DNA of 64,000 nucleotides from Actinoplanes utahensis (GTDB lineage: Bacteria > Actinomycetota > Actinomycetes > Mycobacteriales > Micromonosporaceae). The notes beneath the pieces were generated by a model, which did no database searches, had not been told where the DNA came from, and worked only from the letters and a program-made list of their open reading frames with translations. The translations under genes and the position numbers were made by a program. Positions 31,663 through 40,431 of this stretch are shown one piece after another; within the stretch, counting starts at the first letter, position 1; every line of letters begins with the position of its first letter. The stretch spans positions 1 through 64,000 of the forward strand of contig NZ_BOMZ01000035.1 of NCBI RefSeq assembly GCF_016862455.1, read 5' to 3'.

Positions 31663-32511
31663 ATGAGTCGCGACACCGCACTCGTCTCGGCCGAGTGGGC
31701 CGAGCAGAACCTGGAAACCCCGGGCCTCGTCTTCGTCGAGGTCGACGAGGACACCACCGCCTACGACGGCGGCCACATCCCCGGCGCCATCAAGATCGAC
31801 TGGAAGCAGGACCTGCAGGACCCGGTTCGGCGAGACTTCGTCAACAAGGAGCAGTTCTCCGCCCTGCTGTCCGAGCGCGGCATCTCCAACGACGACACCG
31901 TGATCCTGTACGGCGGGAACAACAACTGGTTCGCGGCGTACGCGTACTGGTACTTCAAGCTGTACGGCCACGAGCAGGTCCGGCTGCTCGACGGTGGCCG
32001 CAAGAAGTGGGAGCTGGACGCCCGGCCGTACACCAAGGACATCCCGGTCCGCACCAAGACGGTCTACAACGCCAAGGAGCCGAACCTCGAGATCCGGGCC
32101 TTCCGTGACGAGGTCGTGCAGGCCATCGGCGTGAAGAACCTGGTCGACGTGCGCAGCCCCGACGAGTTCGCGGGCCGCCTGCTCGCCCCGGCGCACCTGC
32201 CGCAGGAGCAGTCGCAGCGGGCCGGCCACATCCCGACCGCGATCAGCGTGCCGTGGAGCAAGGCCGCCAACGAGGACGGCACCTTCAAGTCCGACGAGGA
32301 GCTCGCCAAGATCTACGGCGAGGCCGGCCTCGACGGCAGCAAGGACACCATCGCGTACTGCCGCATCGGCGAGCGTTCCTCGCACACCTGGTTCGTGCTC
32401 AAGGAGCTGCTCGGCCAGGAGAACGTGAAGAACTACGACGGTTCCTGGACCGAGTACGGCTCCCTCATCGGTGTGCCGATCGCCCTCGGCGACGAGCCCG
32501 GAAAGGCCTGA
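31663..32511 (+). CDS. cysA: Thiosulfate sulfurtransferase (CysA/SseA-type rhodanese)
   Basis: A 282-residue two-domain rhodanese transferring sulfane sulfur from thiosulfate or a similar donor. The N-terminal domain has VFVEVDEDTTAYDGGHIPGA near residue 22; the C-terminal domain has VDVRSPDEFAGR near 160 and the active Cys in YCRIGERSSHTW near 228. It matches mycobacterial CysA2/CysA3. ATG start with AAGGGAG at good spacing. The next gene (SseC-like) follows after 4 bp, as in other actinobacteria. Confidence 0.95.
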   Translation: MSRDTALVSAEWAEQNLETPGLVFVEVDEDTTAYDGGHIPGAIKIDWKQDLQDPVRRDFVNKEQFSALLSERGISNDDTVILYGGNNNWFAAYAYWYFKLYGHEQVRLLDGGRKKWELDARPYTKDIPVRTKTVYNAKEPNLEIRAFRDEVVQAIGVKNLVDVRSPDEFAGRLLAPAHLPQEQSQRAGHIPTAISVPWSKAANEDGTFKSDEELAKIYGEAGLDGSKDTIAYCRIGERSSHTWFVLKELLGQENVKNYDGSWTEYGSLIGVPIALGDEPGKA

Positions 32512-32515
32512 TCAC

Positions 32516-32851
32516 ATGACTTCTCCGACTGCCAACGTCGCGGCCGGCTGTGCCGCCCCTGACCAGTCCGCGCCCCTCCCCAGCAGCGTGGACCTGGCCA
32601 AGGAGACGGTGATCACCGGTCTCGTCCGCAACGCCGAGGGCGAGGCCGTCGGCGGCGCCTACGTGCGGCTGCTGGACGGCTCCGGCGAGTTCACCGCCGA
32701 GGTCGTCTCCTCGCCCGAGGGTGTGTTCCGCTTCTTCGCGGCGCCGGGCTCGTGGACCGTGCGGGCGCTCAGCCGGCACGGCAACGGCGAGCTGGCCGTC
32801 GACGTCACGCGTGGCGTCAACGAGATCGCGCTGACCGTGGCGAACGCCTGA
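32516..32851 (+). CDS. sseC: SseC-type DUF1416 protein
   Basis: A 111-residue DUF1416 protein, the invariable partner of CysA-type sulfurtransferases in actinobacteria. An N-terminal CAAP near residue 12 precedes an Ig-like carboxypeptidase-regulatory-type fold (VITGLVRNAEGEAVGGAYVRLLD, then GVFRFFAAPGSWTVRAL). Role unknown, presumably sulfur handling with CysA. ATG start 4 bp after cysA; transcript ends at a strong hairpin 16 bp beyond the stop. Confidence 0.92.
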   Translation: MTSPTANVAAGCAAPDQSAPLPSSVDLAKETVITGLVRNAEGEAVGGAYVRLLDGSGEFTAEVVSSPEGVFRFFAAPGSWTVRALSRHGNGELAVDVTRGVNEIALTVANA

Positions 32852-32867
32852 CCCACGCTCTGTTGAA

Positions 32868-32897
32868 AAGGCGGGACCCTTGCCGGGGTCCCGCCTT
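32868..32897 (+). terminator. Terminator of cysA-sseC
   Basis: AAGGCGGGACCC-TTGCCG-GGGTCCCGCCTT, a perfect 12-bp stem followed by TCGCG; the flanking AAAA/TT gives it an intrinsic-terminator look in both directions. Confidence 0.85.
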
Positions 32898-32906
32898 TCG
32901 CGTTAC

Positions 32907-32967
32907 GTCCGGCGGGTTGCCGGTGCTGTCTCAGCGTCGCTGAGACAGCACCGGCAACCCGCCGGAC
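32907..32967. terminator. 30-bp perfect palindrome
   Basis: Arms 32907-32936 and 32938-32967 are perfectly complementary over 30 bp around a single central T; the outer end reads GTCCGGCGGGTTGCCGG. It stands between the cysA-sseC terminator and the stop of the convergent AI-2E transporter gene. Confidence 0.8.
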
Positions 32968-32973
32968 CGGGTT

Positions 32974-34230
32974 TCAGACGCCGGTGGTGACCACCTCGGC
33001 GTGCGGCGGGATCTCCGGGCGCCGGCGGGACAGCCGCCGCACGGCGGTGTTCAGGACGGCGATCAACGGTACGGCCACCAGCGCGCCGATGATGCCGGCC
33101 AGCACCACACCGCACGCGATCCCGATGATCACCGCGAGCGGGTGCACCGACACCGCCCGCCCCATGATCAGCGGCTGGAGGACGTGGCCCTCGATCTGCT
33201 GGACCAGGATGACCGCGCCCAACGTGATCAGGGCGACCACCCAGCCCTCGTCGACCAGCGCCACCAGCACCGCGACCACCCCGGACACACTGGCGCCCAC
33301 GATCGGCACGAACGCGCCCAGGAAGACCAGAGCGGCCAGCGGGAACGCGAACTCCACCTCCAGCACCACCAGCGCCATGCCGATGCCGACCGCGTCGATG
33401 AAGGCGACCAGCACGGTGGCCCGCACGTAGGCGCCCAGGGTGGTCCAGGAGGCGTCCCCGGCGTCGGCGAGCGACCAGCGCGCGTTCACCGGGAAGAGCC
33501 GGACGATGAACCGCCAGATGGCCCGCCCGTCACGCAGAAAGAAGAACGTCGCGAAGATGACCAGCAGCAGGCCGGTGACCAGCTCCGCGAGGGTGGCCAC
33601 GGTGGCGATGCCGGTGGAGGTCAGTGACGTGGTGTTCGAGTTGATCCACTTCTGGCCGGCGTCGATCGCCTCGTCCACCTGAGCGTCCGAGAGGTGCAGC
33701 GGGCCGGTCCGCAGCCACTGCTGGATCTGCCGGACGCCGGCGCTCGCGTTCTCGGTCAGTTTCGGCACGCCCGCGACGAATTCGTTGACCACCAACGTCA
33801 GCGTGCCGGCGAGCAGGCCGATGCCGCCGACCAGCACCAGGAAGGTGGCCAGCGAACGGGGCAGCCGCAGCCGCAGCAGCCAGCCGACGGCCGGGCCGAA
33901 CAACGCCGACAGCAGCAGGGCGATGGCCAGCGGCACCACCACGATGCTGACCATGCCGACCAGCCTCAGCAGCGCCCAGCCGATCACGCCGACCACGATC
34001 AGCCGCCAGCTCCAGGCCGCGGCGATCCGCAACGGCTGCGGGACGTCCGCGTCGTCCCGGCTGGCCGTCGAACCGTGCACGATCTCCGGGTCGGGCGGGA
34101 CGGGGACGAACTCGTTCTCGTACCGCTCCGGCTCCGGCGCCGGGCGCTCGGCCCGCATCTGCCGCACCGACTCCCGGCCCGAGTCGTAGGCCTTCTTCAG
34201 GTTGTCCCTGACCCGCTGAAAGCGGTTCAA
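32974..34230 (-). CDS. AI-2E family transporter
   Basis: A 418-residue membrane protein of the AI-2E/PerM family, whose members export signals, ions or unidentified solutes. A hydrophilic N-terminus of about 75 residues (MNRFQRVRDNLKKAYDSGRE...) precedes about eight membrane spans; typical segments are IVGASVSGVVAVLVAL and GHVLQPLIMGRAVSVHPLAVII. TTG start supported by GAGGGGG 8 nt upstream. Specific substrate not predictable; the original AI-2 role applies to few members. Confidence 0.9.
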   Translation of the reverse strand: MNRFQRVRDNLKKAYDSGRESVRQMRAERPAPEPERYENEFVPVPPDPEIVHGSTASRDDADVPQPLRIAAAWSWRLIVVGVIGWALLRLVGMVSIVVVPLAIALLLSALFGPAVGWLLRLRLPRSLATFLVLVGGIGLLAGTLTLVVNEFVAGVPKLTENASAGVRQIQQWLRTGPLHLSDAQVDEAIDAGQKWINSNTTSLTSTGIATVATLAELVTGLLLVIFATFFFLRDGRAIWRFIVRLFPVNARWSLADAGDASWTTLGAYVRATVLVAFIDAVGIGMALVVLEVEFAFPLAALVFLGAFVPIVGASVSGVVAVLVALVDEGWVVALITLGAVILVQQIEGHVLQPLIMGRAVSVHPLAVIIGIACGVVLAGIIGALVAVPLIAVLNTAVRRLSRRRPEIPPHAEVVTTGV

Positions 34231-34341
34231 CCGCCTAACCCCCTCGACCTGTACGAACGATGACCATCACGCTAGTACCCGAATGCCCGGATCGGCTTCC
34301 CCGTGAACGTGGCTGATCCGTGGCGGCGTACCGTCTGCAAC

Positions 34342-34680
34342 GTGAGTGCCGACACCCGTACCGAGACCGGACTGCCGATCCGGATGCTTCACGACCGTGT
34401 CCTCGTCCGTCAGGACGGTGGCGACGGCGAGCGCCGCTCCACCGCCGGCATCGTCATCCCCGCCACCGCCTCGATGGGACGGCGCCTGTCCTGGGCGACC
34501 GCGGTCGGGGTGGGCCCCAACGTGCGTTCGATCGTGGTCGGCGACCGCGTCCTGTTCGACCCCGACGACCGCTCCGAGGTGGAGCTGCACGGCCGGGGCT
34601 ATGTGCTGCTGCGCGAACGGGACGTGCACGCGGTCGCGGCCACCCGGGTCGAATCCGACGGGACCGGCCTTTACCTCTGA
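34342..34680 (+). CDS. GroES-like (Cpn10 family) protein
   Basis: A 112-residue Cpn10-fold protein: LPIRMLHDRVLVRQDGGDGERRSTAGIVIPATA near residue 10, ATAVGVGPNVRSIVVGDRVLFDP near 54 and a C-terminal YVLLRERDVHAVAA. The mobile loop region differs from canonical GroES and it is not beside groEL, so it is probably a second, specialised co-chaperonin rather than the housekeeping one. GTG start (VSADTRTETG). Its last 10 bp overlap the end of the convergent PrsW gene. Confidence 0.85.
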   Translation: MSADTRTETGLPIRMLHDRVLVRQDGGDGERRSTAGIVIPATASMGRRLSWATAVGVGPNVRSIVVGDRVLFDPDDRSEVELHGRGYVLLRERDVHAVAATRVESDGTGLYL

Positions 34681-36131
34681 GGCGGCAGCGGATGCCGCAC
34701 GACCGGCGCTGACGGATCGGCCGGCGGCGGAGCGAACGGTGGCGGACCGGCGTAACCCGGTGGCGGCGACGCGTAACCCACCGGCATCGTGGGCAGAACG
34801 ATCGGGACCGGCATGACCGGCTCCGGCGGCGGCGCCACGGTCCGCACCACCCCGTCCGGGAAGGTGATCCGGTAATGCCGCCCGTCCCACCAGGACGGGG
34901 GTGTCTGCGGGTCCCGCCCGGCGAAGGCCGACCGGTGGCCGCTGATCGCGATCAGCAGATCCCGTTCCTCCTGGACCGCCCGATCCATCTCCACCGGGGT
35001 CCGCGGCAGGCCACGAGTCAGCCCGTCCCGGAGCAGGGCCAGTTTGGTCGCGGCGAACTGGAAGTCACGCATGCCCCGCCGCCCGATCGGGCCGGCCACC
35101 CGGCGGGCCCACTCCCGGGCGGCGTGCCGGCGGCCCAGCGTGCCGAGCGCGGCGACCTCGGACGGGGCGAACCAGCCGGCCTCGGCGTACGGGTACAGCA
35201 CCCGCTCGGCCAGACGGCCCTCCCAGCTGCGCCAGGCGATCGCGAAACCGACGACGGTGAAGAAGAGCGGGACCATGAAGCCGAGATAGCCGTACAACAT
35301 GATCAGGGTCTCGCCGGTGGCCACGGACAGCGTCGGCAGCAGGTTGAAGATGCCGTGCAGGATCATCGCCAGGACCAGCCCGGCGATCGGGGCGAGCCGC
35401 CGGACCGTGCGGTCGCCGGAGCGCGCCGCGATGCCCAGCCCGATCCCGGCCATCGAGGTGAAGAGCGGGTGCGCGAAGCCGGTGAAGAGGATCCGAACGA
35501 TGAAGATCAGGAACACGTTCTGCAGGCCGGTCGCCGGGCCGTAGTCGGCGGCGCCCTTGGCGTAGCCGTGGCCGCCCAGATAGAGCACGTTCTCCACCAT
35601 GGCGAAGCCGAGCGCGGAGAGCCCGCAGTAGACGATGCCGTCGGTGATGCCGGACCACTCCTTGCGCCGGCGCCAGAACAGCAGCAGCGGGCCGAGGAAT
35701 TTCATCGACTCCTCGATCAGCGGCGCCACCAGCACCGCCACCAGTGCGTCCGGCAGGCCGATCTTGTCGAAGAGCCACGCTGACCCGCTGTTGACGATCA
35801 GCGCCACCGCGGTCGCCACCGCGGCGCCCCAGGCGAAGCAGTAGATCAGATATTTGGCCGGCTCCGGCTCATAGCGGTCGAGCCAGACGAAGGCGCTGGC
35901 CAGCAACGGCACCGGCAGGATCGCCGCGGTCAGGCCGATCGCCAGACCGGCCGGGCCGATGTTGTAACCGAAGAAGATCAGCATGCCGATGGCCGCGAGC
36001 GCGATCAGCGTGATCGCCCCGCCGATCTCCACCCAGCGCCACCATCCGGCGCGGCCGGGCGCGGGCAGGGTCGGCGGAGGCGGGGTCGGCGGCGCCGAGA
36101 CCGGGCTGAAGGCTGCTGGTTCGTCGGCCAT
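34671..36131 (-). CDS. PrsW-family intramembrane metalloprotease
   Basis: A 486-residue polytopic protein: Pro-rich N-terminus (SAPPTPPPPTLPAPGR), about eight to nine membrane spans, the PrsW motif PLIEESMKFLG (EExxK) near residue 137, and a later FTGFAHPLFTSMAG with His. A long cytoplasmic C-terminus (residues 320-486) ends in Pro-rich YASPPPGYAGPPPFAPPP. PrsW proteases cut anti-sigma factors in Bacillus; targets here are unknown. ATG start (MADEPAAFSP). Confidence 0.9.
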   Translation of the reverse strand: MADEPAAFSPVSAPPTPPPPTLPAPGRAGWWRWVEIGGAITLIALAAIGMLIFFGYNIGPAGLAIGLTAAILPVPLLASAFVWLDRYEPEPAKYLIYCFAWGAAVATAVALIVNSGSAWLFDKIGLPDALVAVLVAPLIEESMKFLGPLLLFWRRRKEWSGITDGIVYCGLSALGFAMVENVLYLGGHGYAKGAADYGPATGLQNVFLIFIVRILFTGFAHPLFTSMAGIGLGIAARSGDRTVRRLAPIAGLVLAMILHGIFNLLPTLSVATGETLIMLYGYLGFMVPLFFTVVGFAIAWRSWEGRLAERVLYPYAEAGWFAPSEVAALGTLGRRHAAREWARRVAGPIGRRGMRDFQFAATKLALLRDGLTRGLPRTPVEMDRAVQEERDLLIAISGHRSAFAGRDPQTPPSWWDGRHYRITFPDGVVRTVAPPPEPVMPVPIVLPTMPVGYASPPPGYAGPPPFAPPPADPSAPVVRHPLPPQR

Positions 36132-36179
36132 GTCCGCCAGCGTAGTCACCCGGCTCCCGGCCGACATGCCCCACATCGA

Positions 36180-37286
36180 TCATGTGGACCGGCCCGGCCT
36201 CCGGCGTGCCCCGCGCGGGCGGGTGCTCCAGCCGATCGCGTCGCGGACCTGGCGAGTGGCCTCGGCGTATTCCACGCCGGTGGCGCGCAGCAGGTCGGCC
36301 ACCGCGGTCCGGGTCTGGGCCACCACCACGCCGCCGGAATATCCGACGCCCTCCTGGTAGGCACGGCCCGATTCGGCGACCGCCCGCAGCGCCCGCTCCC
36401 GAGCGGCGACCGGTTCGATGCCCCGGTCCCACTCCTGCCGCAGCAACTCCACCGCGTCGCCGAGGTGCCGTACCGACTCGGGCAGCACCGCCGGGATCGG
36501 CTCGTGGTCGTCGAGTGCGGTCTGTGCCCGGCGCAGCAGCACCCGGACGTTGCGCAGCGCGTAGGTGAGCTGTGGCGCGCCGTCGACGTACTGGGCCAGG
36601 GCGCCGCGGGCCCGCCATCGGGCCGGGGCGAACGCCACGTTCTCGCCGGCCGCCTCGATCGCCGCGCTGAACGCCGCGAACGTGCCCTCCGCGGCCCGCA
36701 ACCGCTCCAGCGCCCCGTGGATCACCTCCGGTTCGGCGGCGGCCAGCCCGCGGGCGGCATCGTGCAGGCCGTCGGTGAAGGCCCGCAACGCCGGATCGGC
36801 GGCCCGGCGGACCACGGTCAGCGGGTTCAGCGGCAGCAGGACGGTCATCACCACCAGGGCGATCCCGCCGCCGACCAGCGCGTCCAGGAACCTGGTCCAC
36901 ACCGGCCCGTTCGCGGTGGTCAGGGTGGCGACCAGGACGGCCGAGGAGGCGGACTGCACGATCAGCGCCGCCCCGCCACCGGCCGCGGTCGCCAGCAGTA
37001 CCGCGAGCAGCACGATCACGCCGATCTGCACCGGCCCGTTGCCGATCAGCAGAATGATCCCGTCGCCCAGGCCGATCCCGGCGGCGACACCGATCACCAG
37101 TTCGGAGGTGCGCCGTAGCCGCTGTCCCACCGACGAGCCGAGCGCGATCACGGCGGCGATCGGCGCGAAGAACGGCATCGGGCGGCCGAACAGGTCGTGC
37201 GCCACGTACCAGGCGAGACCGGCGGCCAGGCCGGCCTGGATCGCGAGCATCAGCCCGGCCCTGGCACGGGAGAGGACCACGGTCAT
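36180..37286 (-). CDS. FUSC-family membrane protein (aromatic acid exporter type)
   Basis: A 368-residue protein with about six N-terminal membrane spans (residues 10-155; AIQAGLAAGLAWYVAHDLFG, FFAPIAAVIALGSSVGQRLRRTSELVIGVAAGIGLGD) and a long helical cytoplasmic half rich in Arg and Ala. This half-FUSC layout is shared with the YhfK/AaeB-type exporters. ATG start (MTVVLSRARAG); an in-frame GTG two codons earlier is possible. Transported compound unknown. Confidence 0.85.
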   Translation of the reverse strand: MTVVLSRARAGLMLAIQAGLAAGLAWYVAHDLFGRPMPFFAPIAAVIALGSSVGQRLRRTSELVIGVAAGIGLGDGIILLIGNGPVQIGVIVLLAVLLATAAGGGAALIVQSASSAVLVATLTTANGPVWTRFLDALVGGGIALVVMTVLLPLNPLTVVRRAADPALRAFTDGLHDAARGLAAAEPEVIHGALERLRAAEGTFAAFSAAIEAAGENVAFAPARWRARGALAQYVDGAPQLTYALRNVRVLLRRAQTALDDHEPIPAVLPESVRHLGDAVELLRQEWDRGIEPVAARERALRAVAESGRAYQEGVGYSGGVVVAQTRTAVADLLRATGVEYAEATRQVRDAIGWSTRPRGARRRPGRST

Positions 37287-37315
37287 GATCACAACCTACG
37301 TGCCAGGATGCCTAC

Positions 37316-37954
37316 GTGACATCATTGCCCGAGGCCTTCCGCTCCGCCGCGCGTGGCGCCGGCGCCACCGCGAGCGACGACGACCTGGACGCGGCCGCCC
37401 GACACCTGCTCGGCTGCTGGACCGAGCCGCAACGCCACTACCACGACGTGAGCCACCTCGAGTCGGTGCTCGACGTCGTCGATCGCTTCGCTCACCTGGC
37501 ACCCCACCCCGATCGGGTACGCCTGGCGGCCTGGCTGCACGACGCCGTGTACGACCCGCGCGCCCTGGGTGACGCGAACGAGCGGGACAGCGCCGAGTTT
37601 GCCGCCGGCCTGCTGGTCAGCCTGGGCGCCCCGGACGAGGCCGCCGCCGAGGTGGCCCGCCTGGTCAGCCTGACCGCCGGGCACGCCACCGAGGACGACG
37701 ATCCGGACGGTGAGCTGCTCTGCGACGCGGACCTGTCGATCCTCGCCGCCGACCCGGAGCGGTACGCCGCCTACACCGCGGCGATCCGCCGGGAGTACGC
37801 GCACGTCCCCGACGACGCCTTCCGCGGCGGCCGTTCCCGGGTCCTCACCGAACTGCTGAAACTCCCGTCGATCTACCGCCTGGAGCCGATCCGCGAGCAG
37901 TGGGAGGACCGGGCCCGCGCGAACCTGGAAGCCGAGTTGGCGGAGCTGGCCTAG
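37316..37954 (+). CDS. HD-domain metal-dependent phosphohydrolase-like protein
   Basis: A 212-residue HD-superfamily protein. His/Asp ligands are visible in QRHYHDVSHLESVL near residue 40 and WLHDAVYDPR near 74, with later CDADLSILAADPERYAAYT near 138. The family includes predicted nucleotide or ribonucleotide phosphohydrolases of unknown substrate. GTG start. Divergent from the FUSC gene; shares a symmetric terminator with the convergent small membrane protein gene. Confidence 0.88.
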   Translation: MTSLPEAFRSAARGAGATASDDDLDAAARHLLGCWTEPQRHYHDVSHLESVLDVVDRFAHLAPHPDRVRLAAWLHDAVYDPRALGDANERDSAEFAAGLLVSLGAPDEAAAEVARLVSLTAGHATEDDDPDGELLCDADLSILAADPERYAAYTAAIRREYAHVPDDAFRGGRSRVLTELLKLPSIYRLEPIREQWEDRARANLEAELAELA

Positions 37955-37997
37955 ACGCTGTGTGGTGGCTCCCACGGGGTCCACCACACAGCGCCTA
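37952..37997. terminator. Symmetric hairpin with stop codons at both ends
   Basis: TAG-A-CGCTGTGTGGTGG (37952-37968) pairs with CCACCACACAGCG-C-CTA (37981-37997): 13 bp perfect, one mismatch, then the TAG of the HD gene opposite the TAG of the minus-strand gene. Confidence 0.75.
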
Positions 37998-38246
37998 ACG
38001 CCCGCGAGTGCCGCCCCGGCGCCGAGAGGAGGCGATCTGCCGCTCCCGGATCGGCGCCACGCTGACGATGATCCACACGAGTCCGGCCAGGCCCAGCACG
38101 CTGGGGAACGCGATGGCCAGCGCCCGCGGCGCGTCGCCGAGCGTCAGGCCCAGCACACCCAGGGCCAGCACGCCGATCAGGACGAGCACCCGCCACCCGA
38201 CGTGCGGGGCCAGACGCAGCGCCCAGTGCGGGCGGAACCTGCTCAT
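37995..38246 (-). CDS. Small two-span membrane protein
   Basis: An 83-residue protein: MSRFRPHWALRLAPHVGWR, then two hydrophobic helices (VLVLIGVLALGVLGLTLG and ALAIAFPSVLGLAGLVWIIVSV) and a basic Arg/Gly tail. Family not recognised. ATG overlaps the TGA of the DUF4031 gene by 4 bp, so it is the last gene of the glpD-DUF4031 operon. Confidence 0.75.
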   Translation of the reverse strand: MSRFRPHWALRLAPHVGWRVLVLIGVLALGVLGLTLGDAPRALAIAFPSVLGLAGLVWIIVSVAPIRERQIASSRRRGGTRGR

Positions 38247-38524
38247 TCGGGTACGCCCGCCCGTCTGACCAGGTGTTTCGGGCGGCGCAGGCCGGCCGCC
38301 CGGAGCCGCACGGTCAGCTCCCGGGACGGCAGCAGGGTGGCGCCCAGCCACAGCGCGGTGCGGAACCGGAACTCCGGGATGTCGTAGTGGTCCCGGTCGA
38401 AGGCCCGCCGCGGAGCCCCGAGCATCTCGGCGAAGGCGTGCAGCTCGTCGAACGACACGTCGCTGACCAGGTGCGACCAGAGGCAGCCCCGGCCCGGCCA
38501 GAGCGGCTCGTCGACGAGGATCAC
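38243..38524 (-). CDS. DUF4031 domain protein
   Basis: A 93-residue DUF4031 protein: VILVDEPLWPGRGCLWSHLV at the start, then DELHAFAEMLGAPRRAFDRDHYDIP and SRELTVRLRAAGLRRPK, the conserved segments of the family. Function unknown. The GTG start overlaps the TGA of glpD (GTGA) and its own stop overlaps the next ATG, placing it in the middle of a tightly coupled three-gene operon. Confidence 0.88.
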   Translation of the reverse strand: MILVDEPLWPGRGCLWSHLVSDVSFDELHAFAEMLGAPRRAFDRDHYDIPEFRFRTALWLGATLLPSRELTVRLRAAGLRRPKHLVRRAGVPE

Positions 38525-40320
38525 AGGTCGATCTCGAGCAGCGGCTCCCGCCGGTCGGCGGCCAGTCCGCGCACGTCCGGCGCGCCGATCCGGGCGGCGT
38601 CGGCGGTCGCGTCGTCCGGCATGGTCTGCGACTGCCGTTCCGCGGTGACCCGGGCCAGGTAGTGCTCGACCTCCTTGCGCCGGACGGTGGCGTCCCAGCC
38701 GAGCACCTCCCCCATGATCTCGGCGGCGTGCTCGGCGGACTCGGCGCCGCGGTGCGCGGTCTCGATCGAGATGCGGGTGCGCCGGGTCAGCACGTCGTCC
38801 AGGTGCAGGGCGCCTTCGGCGAGGGCCGCGTACGCCACCTCGGCGGTGAGGTACTCCGGGGCGCCGGCGAGCGGCTGGGCCAGCTCCGGCTGGGCGGCCA
38901 TCATCGCGAGCAGGTGGACGGTGAGGGTCCCGTACCGCTCCAGGAGGTGCTCGACCACGCCCGCCGTGACGCCGTGCCGCCGGGCCAGATCCTGCCGGTC
39001 CCGCCAGGCCGCGGCGAAGCCGTCGGCACCGAGCAGCGGCAACTCGTCGGTGCGCGACGGGCGGGCCGCGCCGCCGAGCCGCCACACCGCCCGGTCCACC
39101 ACGTCGGCGGCCATCACCCGGTACGTCGTGTACTTGCCGCCGGCCACCAGCAGCAGGCCGAGCATCGGCTCGACCACCGCGTGCTCGCGGGACAGTTTCG
39201 AGGTGGAGTCGGCCTCGCCGGAGAGCAGCGGGCGCAGCCCGGCGTAGACGCCCTCGATGTCGTCGGTGGTCAGCGGCCGGTCCAGCACCGCGTTGACCTG
39301 GTCCAGCAGGTAGCGGATGTCGCGGGCGGACGCGGCCGGATGGGACCGGTCGAGCTGCCAGTCGGTGTCGGTGGTGCCGATGATCCAGTGGCCGCCCCAC
39401 GGGATCACGAACAACACGCTGGTGGCGGTCCGCAGGATCAGCCCGGCCTCTCCGGTGATCGCTGAGCGGGGCACCACCAGGTGCACCCCCTTGGACGCGC
39501 GGACCCGCAGGCCGGGACGTACTCCGACGTCGCTGAGCATCCGCGACATGTCGTCGCTCCACACCCCGGTGGCGGCGACGACCGTACGCGCGCGCACCTC
39601 GAAGGGCTCCGCGTCGGGCGTCTCCAGGTCGCGCACCTGGACCCCGACCACCTGCCGGGCCTCGCGCACGAAGCCGGTGACGCGCGCGCTGGTCACCACG
39701 GCCGCGCCCAGGCTGGCCGCGGTCCGGGCCAGGTTGACCACCAGACGGGCGTCGTCGACCTGGCCGTCGAAATAGCGGATCGCGCCGGCCACCCGGTCGG
39801 CGCGCAGGCTCGGGAACAGGTGCCGGGCGCCGTCGCGGGTCAGGTGCCGGTGCAGCGGCATGCCCCGGCCGGCGCCGAAGATCCCGGCGAACGCGTCGTA
39901 GGCGGCCACACCGAGCCCGTAGTAGCCACGCTGCCAGGCCCGTTTGGGCAGGCCGGCGCTGGGCAGCGGGACCAGGATCGGGACCGGGCGGACCAGGTGC
40001 GGGGCGAGGCGGGTGGCGAGCAGCCCACGCTCGGTCAGCGCCTCGTGCACCAGGTGCAGCTCGAGCTGCTCCAGGTAGCGCAGGCCGCCGTGGATCAGCT
40101 TGCTGGACCGGCTGGACGTGCCGGCGGCCAGGTCGCGGGCCTCGACCAGGGCGACCTTGAGGCCCCGGGAGGCGGCGTCGACGGCGGCGCCGGCGCCGGT
40201 CACGCCGCCACCGATCACCAGGACGTCGAACTGCTCGTCACGCAGCCGCCGCAGATCAGCGGTGCGTCGGATCGGGGACAGACGGCCGGCGGAGTACCGG
40301 GAGACCGAGGGATCACGCAC
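38521..40320 (-). CDS. glpD: FAD-dependent glycerol-3-phosphate dehydrogenase
   Basis: A 599-residue membrane-associated flavoenzyme oxidising sn-glycerol 3-phosphate to dihydroxyacetone phosphate and feeding electrons to quinones. FAD site VLVIGGGVTGAGAAVDAASRG near residue 34; SSRSSKLIHGGLRYLEQ near 68; WIIGTTDTDW and HVTGGKYTTYR-type VAGGKYTTYRVMA near 400; a C-terminal DAO_C helical domain follows. GTG start (VRDPSVSRYSAG). First gene of the operon with DUF4031 and a small membrane protein. Confidence 0.94.
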   Translation of the reverse strand: MRDPSVSRYSAGRLSPIRRTADLRRLRDEQFDVLVIGGGVTGAGAAVDAASRGLKVALVEARDLAAGTSSRSSKLIHGGLRYLEQLELHLVHEALTERGLLATRLAPHLVRPVPILVPLPSAGLPKRAWQRGYYGLGVAAYDAFAGIFGAGRGMPLHRHLTRDGARHLFPSLRADRVAGAIRYFDGQVDDARLVVNLARTAASLGAAVVTSARVTGFVREARQVVGVQVRDLETPDAEPFEVRARTVVAATGVWSDDMSRMLSDVGVRPGLRVRASKGVHLVVPRSAITGEAGLILRTATSVLFVIPWGGHWIIGTTDTDWQLDRSHPAASARDIRYLLDQVNAVLDRPLTTDDIEGVYAGLRPLLSGEADSTSKLSREHAVVEPMLGLLLVAGGKYTTYRVMAADVVDRAVWRLGGAARPSRTDELPLLGADGFAAAWRDRQDLARRHGVTAGVVEHLLERYGTLTVHLLAMMAAQPELAQPLAGAPEYLTAEVAYAALAEGALHLDDVLTRRTRISIETAHRGAESAEHAAEIMGEVLGWDATVRRKEVEHYLARVTAERQSQTMPDDATADAARIGAPDVRGLAADRREPLLEIDL

Positions 40321-40431
40321 CCGTCCCACGTTAGCGCCCACTGCCGTCACTCCGGCGGGGGAAAGTCGCTGACCTCCGGTATGCCACGAATAGTCAGCCT
40401 TACCCACTTAGTCGGGATTACCGTCGGAGCC

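Noticed and set aside
39481..40431. Upstream extension of the surface protein into glpD
   Set aside because: Antisense to conserved FAD-binding sequence; a signal peptide begins at the ATG at 40432.
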